Shown: positions 53,170 through 61,604 of the stretch, one piece after another
Layout of the letters: each line of letters begins with the position of its first letter
Numbering within the stretch: the stretch's first letter is position 1
Origin: Streptomyces qinzhouensis
GTDB taxonomy: Bacteria; Actinomycetota; Actinomycetes; Streptomycetales; Streptomycetaceae
Length of the DNA stretch: 64,000 nt
NCBI RefSeq assembly: GCF_007856155.1
Contig: NZ_CP042266.1
Coordinates: forward strand, 1,550,001 to 1,614,000
Direction of reading: 5' to 3'
Position numbers and translations under genes: made by a program
Notes under the pieces: model-generated
Told to the model about the DNA's origin: nothing
The model's input: only the letters and a program-made list of their open reading frames with translations
The model's database searches: none

Positions 53170-54911
53170 GAGAGATGACCACACAGACCTCCCCCACCGC
53201 CGGCTCCACCGCACCCGCGGACGCCGAGTCCCGCGCCCGTATGCTGCGCATGGTCGTGGCGGCCGGCGGTATCGCCACCGTCATCAGCACCTTCCTCGCC
53301 TGGACCTACACCGACGAGTTCCCCGGCGATCTGACGGTCTACGGCTACCCCGCCGGCCTCCAGATCCTCAGCCTCGTCGCCGGCCTGCTGGTCACCGTGT
53401 TCGCGCTGGCCGGCCTCGGCGTCAAGGGCCTCGGCTGGCTGGTGCCCGCCGGTTCGGCCCGGGCCCTGCGCATGCTCGCCCTCGGCGCCTTCGGCACCAC
53501 CGGCTACACCATCGTCGCCATCGCGTACAACCTCGACGGACTGGTCAATGTGGAGCCCGGCGGCTTCGTGGCGCTGGTCGTCTCCGCCGTACCGCTGGCC
53601 GCCTTCGCGCTCCCCGACGACACCCGTCAGGTCGCGCGCCCCAGGGAACTGCCCTCCTGGGCCGAGATCCTGATCATCGTGGGCGTCTTCGCGCTCGGTC
53701 TCTACGTGATCACCTACGGCATCGACACCGAGTACGCCGAGCTGTTCACCGGCTATCTGATCCTCGTGGGCTTCGCCATGGCCGGACTGAACAAGGCCGG
53801 CCTCTCGGCCCGCCTGTCGGCCCTGACCGCCCGCTATCGCCAGATCACGGTGATCTCGGCGTTCGCCGCCGCGGCCGCGTTCCCGTTCACCCAGAACACC
53901 GACACGTACACCCTGATCGCGGTCAACATCCTGATCTTCGCGACGGTGGCCCTGGGTCTGAACATCGTCGTCGGTCTGGCCGGTCTGCTCGACCTCGGCT
54001 ACGTCGCCTTCCTCGGCGTCGGCGCTTACACCGCGGCGCTGGTCTCCGGCTCCACGGCCTCCGCGTTCGACGTCCACTTCCCGTTCTGGGCCGCCGTCAT
54101 CACCGGCGGTGTGGTCTCGCTGGTCTTCGGTGTCATCATCGGCGCCCCCACCCTGCGGCTGCGCGGCGACTATCTCGCCATCGTGACCCTGGGCTTCGGC
54201 GAGATCTTCCGGATCGCGATGCTCAACCTCGACGGCGACTCGGGCCCCGACATCACCAACGGCCCCAACGGCATCCCGAACATCCCCGATCTGGAGTTCT
54301 TCGGATTCAACTTCGGCGAGCCGCACAACGTCCTCGGCTTCGAGCTCGGCAGCTACGCCAACTACTACCTGCTGATGCTGCTGGTGACGGTGGTCGTGGT
54401 GATGGTCTTCAAGCGGGCGGAGGACTCCCGGATGGGACGTGCCTGGGTCGCCATCCGCGAGGACGAGACCGCGGCGACGGCCATGGGCATCAACGGCTTC
54501 CGGGTCAAGCTGATCGCCTTCGCCCTCGGCGCCTTCCTGGCCGGTCTGGCCGGTACCGTCCAGGCCCATGTCCAGCACACCGTCGTACCCGAGATGTACC
54601 AGTTCGCCGGGCCGGTCCCGCCGAACTCGGCGTTCCTGCTGGCCGCGGTGATCCTCGGTGGCATGGGCACGGTCAGCGGTCCGCTGCTGGGCGCCGCGCT
54701 GCTGTACATGATCCCGGCGAAGCTCGACTTCCTCGCCGACTACCAGCTCCTCGGCTTCGGCATCGCACTGATCCTGCTGATGCGCTTCCGTCCGGAGGGC
54801 CTGATCGCCAACCGGCGGGCCCAGCTGGAGTACCACGAGGGCGACGACTCCGACCCATCCGACCAGGGCGGCTCCGGCTCCGGTGTCGGCCTCAGCAAGG
54901 CGGGGGCGTGA
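53166..54911 (+). CDS. livM: Branched-chain amino-acid ABC transporter permease LivM, extended form
   Basis: 581 residues, against ~400 for most LivM. The core from about residue 255 (LNIVVGLAGLLDLGYVAFLGVGAYT ... MGRAWVAIREDETAATAMGIN) is typical. The N-terminal ~240 residues add at least four to five TM helices (ATVISTFLAWTY, LQILSLVAGLLVTVFALAG, and so on), an actinobacterial extension. GTG 53166 overlaps the livH stop; ATG 53175 is an alternative start. The C-terminus is a short acidic/Ser tail. Confidence 0.95.
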   Translation: MREMTTQTSPTAGSTAPADAESRARMLRMVVAAGGIATVISTFLAWTYTDEFPGDLTVYGYPAGLQILSLVAGLLVTVFALAGLGVKGLGWLVPAGSARALRMLALGAFGTTGYTIVAIAYNLDGLVNVEPGGFVALVVSAVPLAAFALPDDTRQVARPRELPSWAEILIIVGVFALGLYVITYGIDTEYAELFTGYLILVGFAMAGLNKAGLSARLSALTARYRQITVISAFAAAAAFPFTQNTDTYTLIAVNILIFATVALGLNIVVGLAGLLDLGYVAFLGVGAYTAALVSGSTASAFDVHFPFWAAVITGGVVSLVFGVIIGAPTLRLRGDYLAIVTLGFGEIFRIAMLNLDGDSGPDITNGPNGIPNIPDLEFFGFNFGEPHNVLGFELGSYANYYLLMLLVTVVVVMVFKRAEDSRMGRAWVAIREDETAATAMGINGFRVKLIAFALGAFLAGLAGTVQAHVQHTVVPEMYQFAGPVPPNSAFLLAAVILGGMGTVSGPLLGAALLYMIPAKLDFLADYQLLGFGIALILLMRFRPEGLIANRRAQLEYHEGDDSDPSDQGGSGSGVGLSKAGA

Positions 54912-55840
54912 CCGTCATGACGACCACCACCACGACCACGGCGGAGACCGTGCTGGACGCCGGCGGCGTCACCATGCGCTTCGGCGGTCTGACCGCCGTG
55001 CGCTCGGTCGACCTCACGGTCAACTCGGGCGAGATCGTCGGCCTGATCGGCCCCAACGGAGCCGGGAAGACGACCTTCTTCAACTGTCTGACGGGGCTGT
55101 ACATCCCCACCGAGGGGCGGGTGACCTACAAGGGCACCGTACTGCCGCCCAAACCGCATCTGGTGACCCAGGCGGGGGTGGCCCGGACGTTCCAGAACAT
55201 CCGGCTCTTCTCCAATATGACGGTCCTGGAGAACGTCCTGGTGGGCCGGCACACCCGGACCAAGGAGGGCCTGTGGTCCGCGCTGCTGCGCGGCCCCGGT
55301 TTCAAGCGGGCCGAGGCCGAGTCGCGGGAACGGGCCATGGAGCTCCTGAGCTTCACGGGTCTGGCGGCTAAGGCCGACCATCTCGCCCGTAACCTCCCCT
55401 ACGGTGAGCAGCGCAAGCTGGAGATCGCCCGCGCGCTGGCGAGCGATCCCGGGCTGCTGCTGCTCGACGAGCCGACCGCGGGCATGAACCCGCAGGAGAC
55501 CCGGGCGGCCGAGGACCTGATCTTCGCCATCCGGGACCAGGGCATCGCGGTGCTCGTGATCGAGCACGATATGCGGTTCATCTTCAACCTCTGCGACCGG
55601 GTGGCCTGTCTGGTGCAGGGCGAGAAGCTCGTGGAGGGCTCGCCGGAGGTCGTCCAGGGTGACGAGCGGGTGGTCGCCGCCTATCTGGGGACCCCCTTCG
55701 AGGGCGCGCCCGGTGCCGAGGAGGTCGCCGAGGTGGAGGCGGCGGAGGCCGAGGCGTCCGCGAGTGCCCCCGCGGACGCCGCTCCCGACGGCGGCGAGAG
55801 CACCACCCGTACCACCGGCCCGGAGAAGGAGACCCCGTGA
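54908..55840 (+). CDS. livG: Branched-chain amino-acid ABC transporter ATPase LivG
   Basis: 310 residues. Walker A GPNGAGKTT, Q loop FQNIRLFSNMTVLENV (LivG-type), signature LPYGEQRKLEIARALA, Walker B LLLLDEPTAGMNPQE and the switch His in VIEHDM are present. The C-terminal ~50 residues are acidic Ala/Glu/Pro-rich and not needed for the fold. GTG 54908 overlaps the livM stop, with ATG 54917 as alternative. A poly-Thr stretch (TTTTTTT) follows the start. Confidence 0.96.
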   Translation: MTVMTTTTTTTAETVLDAGGVTMRFGGLTAVRSVDLTVNSGEIVGLIGPNGAGKTTFFNCLTGLYIPTEGRVTYKGTVLPPKPHLVTQAGVARTFQNIRLFSNMTVLENVLVGRHTRTKEGLWSALLRGPGFKRAEAESRERAMELLSFTGLAAKADHLARNLPYGEQRKLEIARALASDPGLLLLDEPTAGMNPQETRAAEDLIFAIRDQGIAVLVIEHDMRFIFNLCDRVACLVQGEKLVEGSPEVVQGDERVVAAYLGTPFEGAPGAEEVAEVEAAEAEASASAPADAAPDGGESTTRTTGPEKETP

Positions 55841-56553
55841 CCGCACTGCTTGAGGTCGAGGACCTCCGGGTGGCCTACGGCAAGATCGAGGCTGTGAAGG
55901 GCATCTCCTTCAGCGTCGAGGCCGGTCAGGTCGTCACCCTGATCGGGACCAACGGCGCGGGCAAGACCACGACCCTGCGCACCCTGTCGGGGCTGCTGAA
56001 GCCGGCCGGGGGCCGGATCGTCTTCGACGGCAAACCGCTCGACAACATCCCGGCCCATAAGATCGTGGCGCTGGGCCTGGCCCACTCCCCCGAGGGGCGG
56101 CATATCTTCCCCCGGCTGTCGATCGCGGAGAACCTCCAGCTCGGAGCGTTCCTCCGGTCGGACAAGGCGGGCATCGCCCAGGACATCGAGCGGGCCTACG
56201 AGCTCTTCCCGATCCTGCGGGAGCGGAGCAAGCAGGCCGCGGGCACTCTGTCCGGCGGTGAGCAGCAGATGCTCGCCATGGGCCGGGCACTGATGTCGCG
56301 GCCGAAGCTGCTGATGCTCGACGAGCCCTCGATGGGGCTGTCGCCGATCATGATGCAGAAGATCATGTCGACCATCACCGAACTGCGGACGCAGGGCACC
56401 ACGATCCTGTTGGTCGAGCAGAACGCCCAGGCGGCGCTCTCGCTGGCCGACCGGGGGCATGTGATGGAGGTCGGCAAGGTGGTGCTGTCGGGTTCCGGTC
56501 AGGAACTGCTGCACGACGAGTCGGTCCGCAAGGCGTACCTCGGCGAGGACTGA
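55837..56553 (+). CDS. livF: Branched-chain amino-acid ABC transporter ATPase LivF
   Basis: 238 residues, GTG start overlapping the livG stop. Walker A GTNGAGKTT, signature LSGGEQQMLAMGRALM, Walker B LLMLDEPSMGLSP and the switch region LVEQNAQAALSLADRG are all typical of LivF. It pairs with LivG to drive the LivHM channel. It is the last gene of the operon, with a terminator 27 bp downstream. Confidence 0.97.
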   Translation: MTALLEVEDLRVAYGKIEAVKGISFSVEAGQVVTLIGTNGAGKTTTLRTLSGLLKPAGGRIVFDGKPLDNIPAHKIVALGLAHSPEGRHIFPRLSIAENLQLGAFLRSDKAGIAQDIERAYELFPILRERSKQAAGTLSGGEQQMLAMGRALMSRPKLLMLDEPSMGLSPIMMQKIMSTITELRTQGTTILLVEQNAQAALSLADRGHVMEVGKVVLSGSGQELLHDESVRKAYLGED

Positions 56554-56579
56554 TCACCGGCGACGGTACGAGAACGGCC

Positions 56580-56613
56580 AAGGGCCCGCGTCCCAGGGGG
56601 GATGCGGGCCCTT
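56580..56613. terminator. liv operon terminator
   Basis: A 10-bp stem AAGGGCCCGC (56580-56589) pairs with GCGGGCCCTT (56604-56613), placed between the convergent livF and ANTAR genes. Confidence 0.9.
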
Positions 56614-56689
56614 CGGTGTCCGGCGGGGCGGCCGGGCCGCCGGGCGGCGGCGGGCTCCGGGCGCTCGGGCTCGGGGCCGGGCCGTACCA

Positions 56690-56743
56690 CCGGGCGGTAC
56701 GGGTGCGCCGTCCACCGGGCGGTACGAATGGCCGGGCGGTACG
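56690..56743. repeat. CCGGGCGGTACG, three copies
   Basis: The 12-bp unit occurs at 56690, 56715 and 56732 in the spacer after the liv terminator. Function unknown. Confidence 0.7.
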
Positions 56744-56770
56744 GGTGCCGGGCGGGCCGGGGCCGTACCG

Positions 56771-57424
56771 CTACTGGCCCTTCGCGGCCTTCTTCTCCGC
56801 CGAGTCGGCGATGACCGCCTCGGCGACCTGCTGCATCGACAGCCGCCGGTCCATGGAGGTCTTCTGGATCCAGCGGAAGGCGGCGGGCTCGGCGAGTCCG
56901 TACTCGGTCTGGAGCACGCTCTTGGCGCGGTCGACGAGCTTACGGGTCTCCAGTCGCTGGGCGAGGTCGGCGACCTCCTTCTCCAGCGCCTTCAGTTCGG
57001 CGAAGCGGGAGACCGCCATCTCGATGGCGGGCACCACGTCGCTCTTGCTGAACGGCTTGACGAGATAGGCCATCGCCCCGGCGTCGCGGGCCCGTTCGAC
57101 GAGATCGCGCTGGGAGAACGCGGTCAGCATCAGTACGGGGGCGATGGATTCGCCGGCGATCTTCTCGGCGGCGGAGATCCCGTCGAGGACGGGCATCTTC
57201 ACATCGAGGATGACGAGGTCCGGGCGGTGTTCACGGGCCAGGTCGACGGCCTTCTGGCCGTCCCCGGCCTCACCGACGACCGTGTACCCCTCCTCCTCCA
57301 GCATCTCTTTGAGGTCGAGCCGGATGAGGGCCTCGTCCTCCGCGATGACCACCCGGGTGGTCTGCGGCGGGACGTGCGACGTGTCGTCGTCGGGGACGGG
57401 TGTCGGCTGGTCGGGGGCGGTCAA
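56771..57424 (-). CDS. pdtaR: ANTAR-domain response regulator (PdtaR-like)
   Basis: 217 residues. The receiver holds the acidic pair (IAEDEAL), phospho-acceptor Asp74 (LVILDVKMP) and Lys in YLVKPF; the C-terminal ANTAR helix bundle is LVDRAKSVLQTEYGL ... EAAFRWIQKTSMDRR. ANTAR proteins bind paired hexaloop RNA hairpins to antiterminate transcription; the partner kinase (PdtaS) is not in the window. It starts at TTG (57422-57424) behind GAGGAG, a rare start codon that lowers expression. It is convergent with livF and divergent from the tRNA. Confidence 0.95.
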   Translation of the reverse strand: MTAPDQPTPVPDDDTSHVPPQTTRVVIAEDEALIRLDLKEMLEEEGYTVVGEAGDGQKAVDLAREHRPDLVILDVKMPVLDGISAAEKIAGESIAPVLMLTAFSQRDLVERARDAGAMAYLVKPFSKSDVVPAIEMAVSRFAELKALEKEVADLAQRLETRKLVDRAKSVLQTEYGLAEPAAFRWIQKTSMDRRLSMQQVAEAVIADSAEKKAAKGQ

Positions 57425-57524
57425 CGGGACTCCTCATTCCAAGGCAGGGTGCTCCCCACGAGACTACCCAGCTCCTGTATGGTTGGGGCACGAAGGGGGC
57501 TAGCTTCCCTTTGTTTTCAAGGAA

Positions 57525-57597
57525 GCCCCGGTAGCCCAGCGGTAGAGGCAGTGGTCTCAAACACCATCCAGCGTGGGTTCGAATCCCACCCGGGGTA
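57525..57597 (+). tRNA. tRNA with CAA anticodon, class I shape (nominal Leu, UUG)
   Basis: 73 nt. Acceptor GCCCCGG (57525-57531) pairs with CCGGGGT (57590-57596, one G-U); discriminator A. D arm GCC/GGC with one bulged A; anticodon stem GTGGT/ACCAT with loop CTCAAAC, anticodon CAA at 57558-57560; 5-nt variable loop; T arm GTGGG-TTCGAAT-CCCAC. No CCA is encoded. Leucine tRNAs are class II with a long variable arm, so a class I fold with a Leu anticodon is odd. A hairpin terminator follows. Confidence 0.85.
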
Positions 57598-57628
57598 CAT
57601 TACCTTTGATTCCAAGGTCACGAGTTCG

Positions 57629-57657
57629 GCCCCTCTTCGGAGGGGCTCGATGCTTTT
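57629..57657 (+). terminator. tRNA terminator with UUCG tetraloop
   Basis: GCCCCTC-TTCG-GAGGGGC (57629-57646) is a 7-bp stem with a stable tetraloop; TTTT follows at 57654. Confidence 0.85.
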
Positions 57658-57658
57658 C

Positions 57659-57682
57659 GGGGGGCGTCCGGCGAGGCCCCCC
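57659..57682 (-). terminator. pyk terminator
   Basis: GGGGGGC (57659-57665) pairs with GCCCCCC (57676-57682) about 20 bp past the pyk stop; on the minus strand it is followed by an A-rich stretch. Confidence 0.75.
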
Positions 57683-57703
57683 TCACCCCACACACCGGCA
57701 CCG

Positions 57704-59134
57704 TCAGACGGTCTCGGCCTCGCCGATGTGATGGACCCGGACCAAGTTGGTGGAACCGGACACCCCGGGCGGGGATCCCGCGGTGATCACCACGATATCG
57801 CCGGGCCGGCAGCGGCCGATCTTCAGCAACTCCTCGTCCACCTGGGCCACCATCGCGTCGGTGGAGTCCACCCGGGGCCCGAGGAAGGTCTCCACGCCCC
57901 AGGTCAGATTGAGCTGGGAGCGGGTCGCCGGATCGGGGGTGAAGGCGAGCAGCGGGATCGGCGAGCGGTAGCGGGACAGCCGCCGGGCGGTGTCCCCGGA
58001 CTGGGTGAAGGCGACCAGGAACTTCGCGCCGAGGAAGTCGCCCATCTCGGCCGCCGCCCGGGCGACCGCGCCGCCCTGGGTCCGGGGCTTGTTCAGCTCG
58101 GTCAGCGGGGGCAGCCCCTGCGCGAGGACGTCCTCCTCGGCCGCCGCGACGATCCGGCTCATCGTACGGACCGTCTCCACCGCGTACTTGCCGACACTCG
58201 TCTCACCGGACAGCATCACGGCGTCCGTGCCGTCGATGACGGCATTGGCCACATCGGAGGCCTCGGCCCGGGTGGGACGGGAGTTGTCGATCATCGAGTC
58301 CAGCATCTGGGTGGCGACGATCACCGGCTTGGCGTTCCGCTTCGCCAGCTTGATCGCGCGCTTCTGGACGATCGGGACCTGCTCCAGGGGCATTTCGACA
58401 CCGAGGTCGCCGCGCGCCACCATGATGCCGTCGAAGGCGGCCACGATCTCCTCGATGTTCTCGACCGCCTGCGGCTTCTCGACCTTGGCGATCACCGGCA
58501 GCCGGCGGCCCTCCTCGTCCATGATCCGGTGGACGTCCTCGATGTCCCGGCCGCCGCGGACGAACGACAGGGCGATCACATCGGCTCCGGTGCGCAGCGC
58601 CCAGCGCAGATCGTCGATGTCCTTCTCGGAGAGCGCGGGCACGGAGACCGCGACGCCGGGGAGGTTGAGGCCCTTGTTGTCGGAGACCATGCCGCCCTCG
58701 ACGACGGTGGTGCGGACCCGGGGGCCGTCGACGGAGGTGACCTCCAGCGCGACCTTGCCGTCGTCGACGAGGATGCGCTCGCCGGGGGTGACATCGGCGG
58801 CCAGTCCGGCGTAGGTGGTGCCGCAGAGGTGGCGGTCGCCCGCGGTCTCCTCGACGGTGATGGTGAACCGGTCGCCGCGTTCGAGCAGTACGGGTCCCTC
58901 GCGGAACCGGCCGAGCCGGATCTTCGGCCCCTGGAGGTCGACCAGGACCCCGACGCTGCGTCCGGTCTCGTCGGACGCCTTGCGGACGTGGCGGTAACGC
59001 TCCTCGTGCTCGGCGTACGAGCCGTGGCTGAGGTTGAGGCGGGCCACGTCCATTCCGGCCTCGACCAGGGCCTTGATCCCGTCGTAGGAGTCGGTGGCTG
59101 GGCCCAGGGTACAAACGATCTTTGCTCGGCGCAT
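57704..59134 (-). CDS. pyk: Pyruvate kinase
   Basis: 476 residues from ATG 59132-59134, where the family start MRRAKIVCTLGPA lies. It makes pyruvate and ATP from phosphoenolpyruvate and ADP, the last step of glycolysis. Signature IAKVEKPQAVENI with the catalytic Lys, metal-binding ARGDLGVE, and the FBP/allosteric C-terminal domain (FTQSGDTARRLSRYR) are present. TAGGGT lies 7 nt before the ATG and no strong RBS is seen, so a leaderless transcript is likely. Confidence 0.98.
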   Translation of the reverse strand: MRRAKIVCTLGPATDSYDGIKALVEAGMDVARLNLSHGSYAEHEERYRHVRKASDETGRSVGVLVDLQGPKIRLGRFREGPVLLERGDRFTITVEETAGDRHLCGTTYAGLAADVTPGERILVDDGKVALEVTSVDGPRVRTTVVEGGMVSDNKGLNLPGVAVSVPALSEKDIDDLRWALRTGADVIALSFVRGGRDIEDVHRIMDEEGRRLPVIAKVEKPQAVENIEEIVAAFDGIMVARGDLGVEMPLEQVPIVQKRAIKLAKRNAKPVIVATQMLDSMIDNSRPTRAEASDVANAVIDGTDAVMLSGETSVGKYAVETVRTMSRIVAAAEEDVLAQGLPPLTELNKPRTQGGAVARAAAEMGDFLGAKFLVAFTQSGDTARRLSRYRSPIPLLAFTPDPATRSQLNLTWGVETFLGPRVDSTDAMVAQVDEELLKIGRCRPGDIVVITAGSPPGVSGSTNLVRVHHIGEAETV

Positions 59135-59141
59135 GCGGCCG

Positions 59142-59147
59142 ACCCTA
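59142..59147 (-). promoter_or_regulatory. -10 box of probable leaderless pyk transcript
   Basis: TAGGGT on the minus strand, 7 nt, ATG. The same hexamer and spacing appear at the isomerase gene (4926-4939). Confidence 0.45.
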
Positions 59148-59278
59148 CGCCGTACCGATGGGTAGCGACGGACGTCCGGATGACTCCCCAACAACTTCTG
59201 CGTTAAAGGGTATTGACAGTGCGAGAAGTGTGCGAGGGGCTGCTCCGATGAGCGGTCCGCGCGGGCTCGCGAAGGGGG

Positions 59279-59986
59279 TCACAGGGCGGGCGGAGTGATC
59301 ACGAAGCGGGCGTTCACCTGGGCGTGGACGGTCTGGCGGCGGGGTTCGAGATCCAGCTCGGGGGCGGCCTCGGCGAGGGCGAACCCGCCACCGGCGGCGC
59401 GGGCCGAGACCGCGATCGGGGCATCGTACGGATGCACCGCTTCCGCCGCCGCGTCGGCCAGCTCCACCAGGGCGACCGGCCGCGCGCCCAGCGCCTCGGC
59501 GTACTCCCGGGCCCGTTTGACCGCCTCCAGCACGGCCTGCCGCCGGGCCGCGCCATGGGCGGGGGAATCCGGCCGCAGTTCCCACCAGGGCCCGCTGACG
59601 GCGGTCAGCTCCAGATCGGCGAGCCTGCCGGTCAGCTCGCCGAGGACGGTGAAGTCGGCCACCTCCGCGTTGATGTGCACGACACCGTGGTACGTCCGGA
59701 CCCCGTCGCCCCGGCCGCGCCGGGAGAGTTCGGGAGTGATGGAGAGCATCCCGGTCTCCAGTTTCTCCACCGCGTCGCCGTAGGACCGCAGAAGGTCGAG
59801 GGCGGCCTGGTTGCGCCGCGTCAGATCGTCCAGGGCGCCGCGCCGGTCGACGCCGCGGGCCCTGACCACGACCGTGATCCGGGCGATCTCGGGGTCGACC
59901 TCCAGCCGGGCTTCGCCGCAGACGGCGACCCGGGGCGCCGCGGGGGTGCCGTACGGCTGGAACGGCACGGGGGACACCTCGGTCAT
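59279..59986 (-). CDS. SIMPL-domain (DUF541) protein
   Basis: 235 residues. The domain starts with PRVAVCGEARLEVDPEIARI and runs through VRARGVDRRGALDDLTRRN, LETGMLSITPEL and AVSGPWWELRPDSPAHGAARRQAVLEAVKRAREYAEALG. There is no signal peptide or TM, unlike many secreted SIMPL proteins. AAGGAG precedes the ATG. SIMPL proteins in bacteria form large ring oligomers of unknown role. It lies between pyk and a hydroxylase on the same strand. Confidence 0.92.
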   Translation of the reverse strand: MTEVSPVPFQPYGTPAAPRVAVCGEARLEVDPEIARITVVVRARGVDRRGALDDLTRRNQAALDLLRSYGDAVEKLETGMLSITPELSRRGRGDGVRTYHGVVHINAEVADFTVLGELTGRLADLELTAVSGPWWELRPDSPAHGAARRQAVLEAVKRAREYAEALGARPVALVELADAAAEAVHPYDAPIAVSARAAGGGFALAEAAPELDLEPRRQTVHAQVNARFVITPPAL

Positions 59987-60114
59987 GGGGCGGGCTCCTT
60001 CGGGACGGCGCGCGGGGCGCGCTCCGGACGGCGTGACCCCAACTCTCCCACCCGGTGCGGGAAACCGCCGCCGGAGGGCGGCGGGTCCCGGGCCCGGTCC
60101 AGGTCAGATCCGGG

Positions 60115-61518
60115 TCAGATCCGGGCCAGGGGCGTCAGCCGCCGGACCGGTCCGGGGATCCCGGGCGCATCGGCCCGCTCCGGGCCGAAGCTGGTGAACG
60201 CGGTCCGGTGCGGCAGCCGGTAGGGCTCGCGGCCGGTGAGGGTGTTGAGGATGCTCGCACTGCGCCAGGCGGCGAGGCCGGGGGCGCCGGCGCCGTGGGT
60301 GTGGGTCTCCGCGTTCTGTACGTACACCGCCCCGGTCACCGACGGGTCGAGGACCAGCCGGAAGTCCTCGTCGATCCGGGGCCGGCCGGCGGTGTCCCGC
60401 CGCAGAAAGGGGTCGAGTCCGGCCAGTACCCCGTCCAGGGGCCGTTCCCGGTAGCCGGTGGCGAGGACGACGGCGTCGGTGGTGAGCCGGGAGCGGCTGC
60501 CCTGCTGGACGTGTTCCAGATGGAGTTCGACCCGGGTGGTGGCGACCCGGCCCGCGGTGCGGACCCGGACGCCGGGGGTGAGGACGGCGTCCGGCCAGCC
60601 GCCGTGCAGCGAGCGGCGGTACAGCTCGTCGTGGACGGCGGCCAGGGTGCCGGCGTCGGCGCCCCGGTGGAGCTGCCGCCGACGGGTCGCCGGTCCTTCG
60701 CGGACGTCCAGCGGCAGGGTGTGGACATAGCGGATGTAGTCGGGGGTGAAGTGTTCGAGGCCGAGTCGGGAGTGTTCCGTCGGCGCGAAGGCCTCGGTCC
60801 TGGCGATCCAGTGGAGCCGCTCCCGGCCTTCGGGGCGGGCTCTGAGCAGGTCGAGGAAGATCTCGGCGCCGGACTGCCCGGATCCGACGACCGTGATGTG
60901 CCCGGCGGCGAGGAGCAGGTCGCGGTGGCGGAGATAGTCGGCGGAGTGGACGACGGGGACGGCGGGTGCGTCGGCCAGCGGGCGCAGTGATTCGGGGACG
61001 TACGGCTCGGTGCCGATACCGACGGCCACGGAGCGGGCGTGGGTACGGCCGAGGGCGGCGGCCTCCCCGCCGGGTCCGGTCCGGGTGAAGTCGACCTCGA
61101 GCAGCTCGTGTTCGGGGTTCCAGCGGACGGCGTCGACCTGGTGGCCGAAGTGGAGGCCGGGCAGGGTGTCGGCGACCCAGCGGCAGTAGGCGTCGTATTC
61201 GGCGCGGTGGAGGTGGAGCCGCTCGGCGGCGTAGAAGGGGAAGAGCCGGTCGTGGGCGCGGAGGAAACCGAGGAAGCTCCAGGGGCTGGCGGGGTCGGCG
61301 AGGGTGACCAGATCGGCGAGGAAAGGCAGCTGGGGCGTGGTGCCGTCGGCGAGCAGTCCCTCGTGCCCGCCGAAGTGGGGTCTCTGCTCGTAGAAGGCGG
61401 TGTCCAGGCCGCCGGGTACCCCGTCGGCGAGGGCCGCGAGGGAGAGGTTGGCGGGGCCGATGCCGATGCCCACGAGGTCGAGGGCGCGGGGCTGGTCGGG
61501 TGCGGGCGTACCGGTCAT
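60115..61518 (-). CDS. L-lysine/ornithine N-monooxygenase (siderophore type)
   Basis: 467 residues from ATG 61516-61518, with a GGAAGG at rather long spacing. FAD motif GIGIGPANLSLAAL (17-30), NADPH motif VVGSGQSGAEIF and the substrate-recognition end motif VLATGYRERP are intact. These enzymes add a hydroxyl to the side-chain amine of lysine or ornithine, the first step to hydroxamate siderophores. No acyltransferase, synthetase or transporter gene adjoins it and no iron box was seen upstream, so its pathway is not shown here. Confidence 0.92.
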   Translation of the reverse strand: MTGTPAPDQPRALDLVGIGIGPANLSLAALADGVPGGLDTAFYEQRPHFGGHEGLLADGTTPQLPFLADLVTLADPASPWSFLGFLRAHDRLFPFYAAERLHLHRAEYDAYCRWVADTLPGLHFGHQVDAVRWNPEHELLEVDFTRTGPGGEAAALGRTHARSVAVGIGTEPYVPESLRPLADAPAVPVVHSADYLRHRDLLLAAGHITVVGSGQSGAEIFLDLLRARPEGRERLHWIARTEAFAPTEHSRLGLEHFTPDYIRYVHTLPLDVREGPATRRRQLHRGADAGTLAAVHDELYRRSLHGGWPDAVLTPGVRVRTAGRVATTRVELHLEHVQQGSRSRLTTDAVVLATGYRERPLDGVLAGLDPFLRRDTAGRPRIDEDFRLVLDPSVTGAVYVQNAETHTHGAGAPGLAAWRSASILNTLTGREPYRLPHRTAFTSFGPERADAPGIPGPVRRLTPLARI

Positions 61519-61565
61519 CGGTGGGTGCTGCCTTCCACGAGGGCGATCGGTTCGGCCGGATCGCG

Positions 61566-61604
61566 CGGGGTACGGCACCGGCCCTGAGCCGGTGCCGTAC
61601 CCCG
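61566..61604 (-). terminator. 17-bp perfect hairpin upstream of the monooxygenase
   Basis: CGGGGTACGGCACCGGC (61566-61582) pairs with 61588-61604 over a 5-nt loop. It lies 48 bp before the monooxygenase ATG and may end the pepN transcript or attenuate the enzyme gene. Confidence 0.7.
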
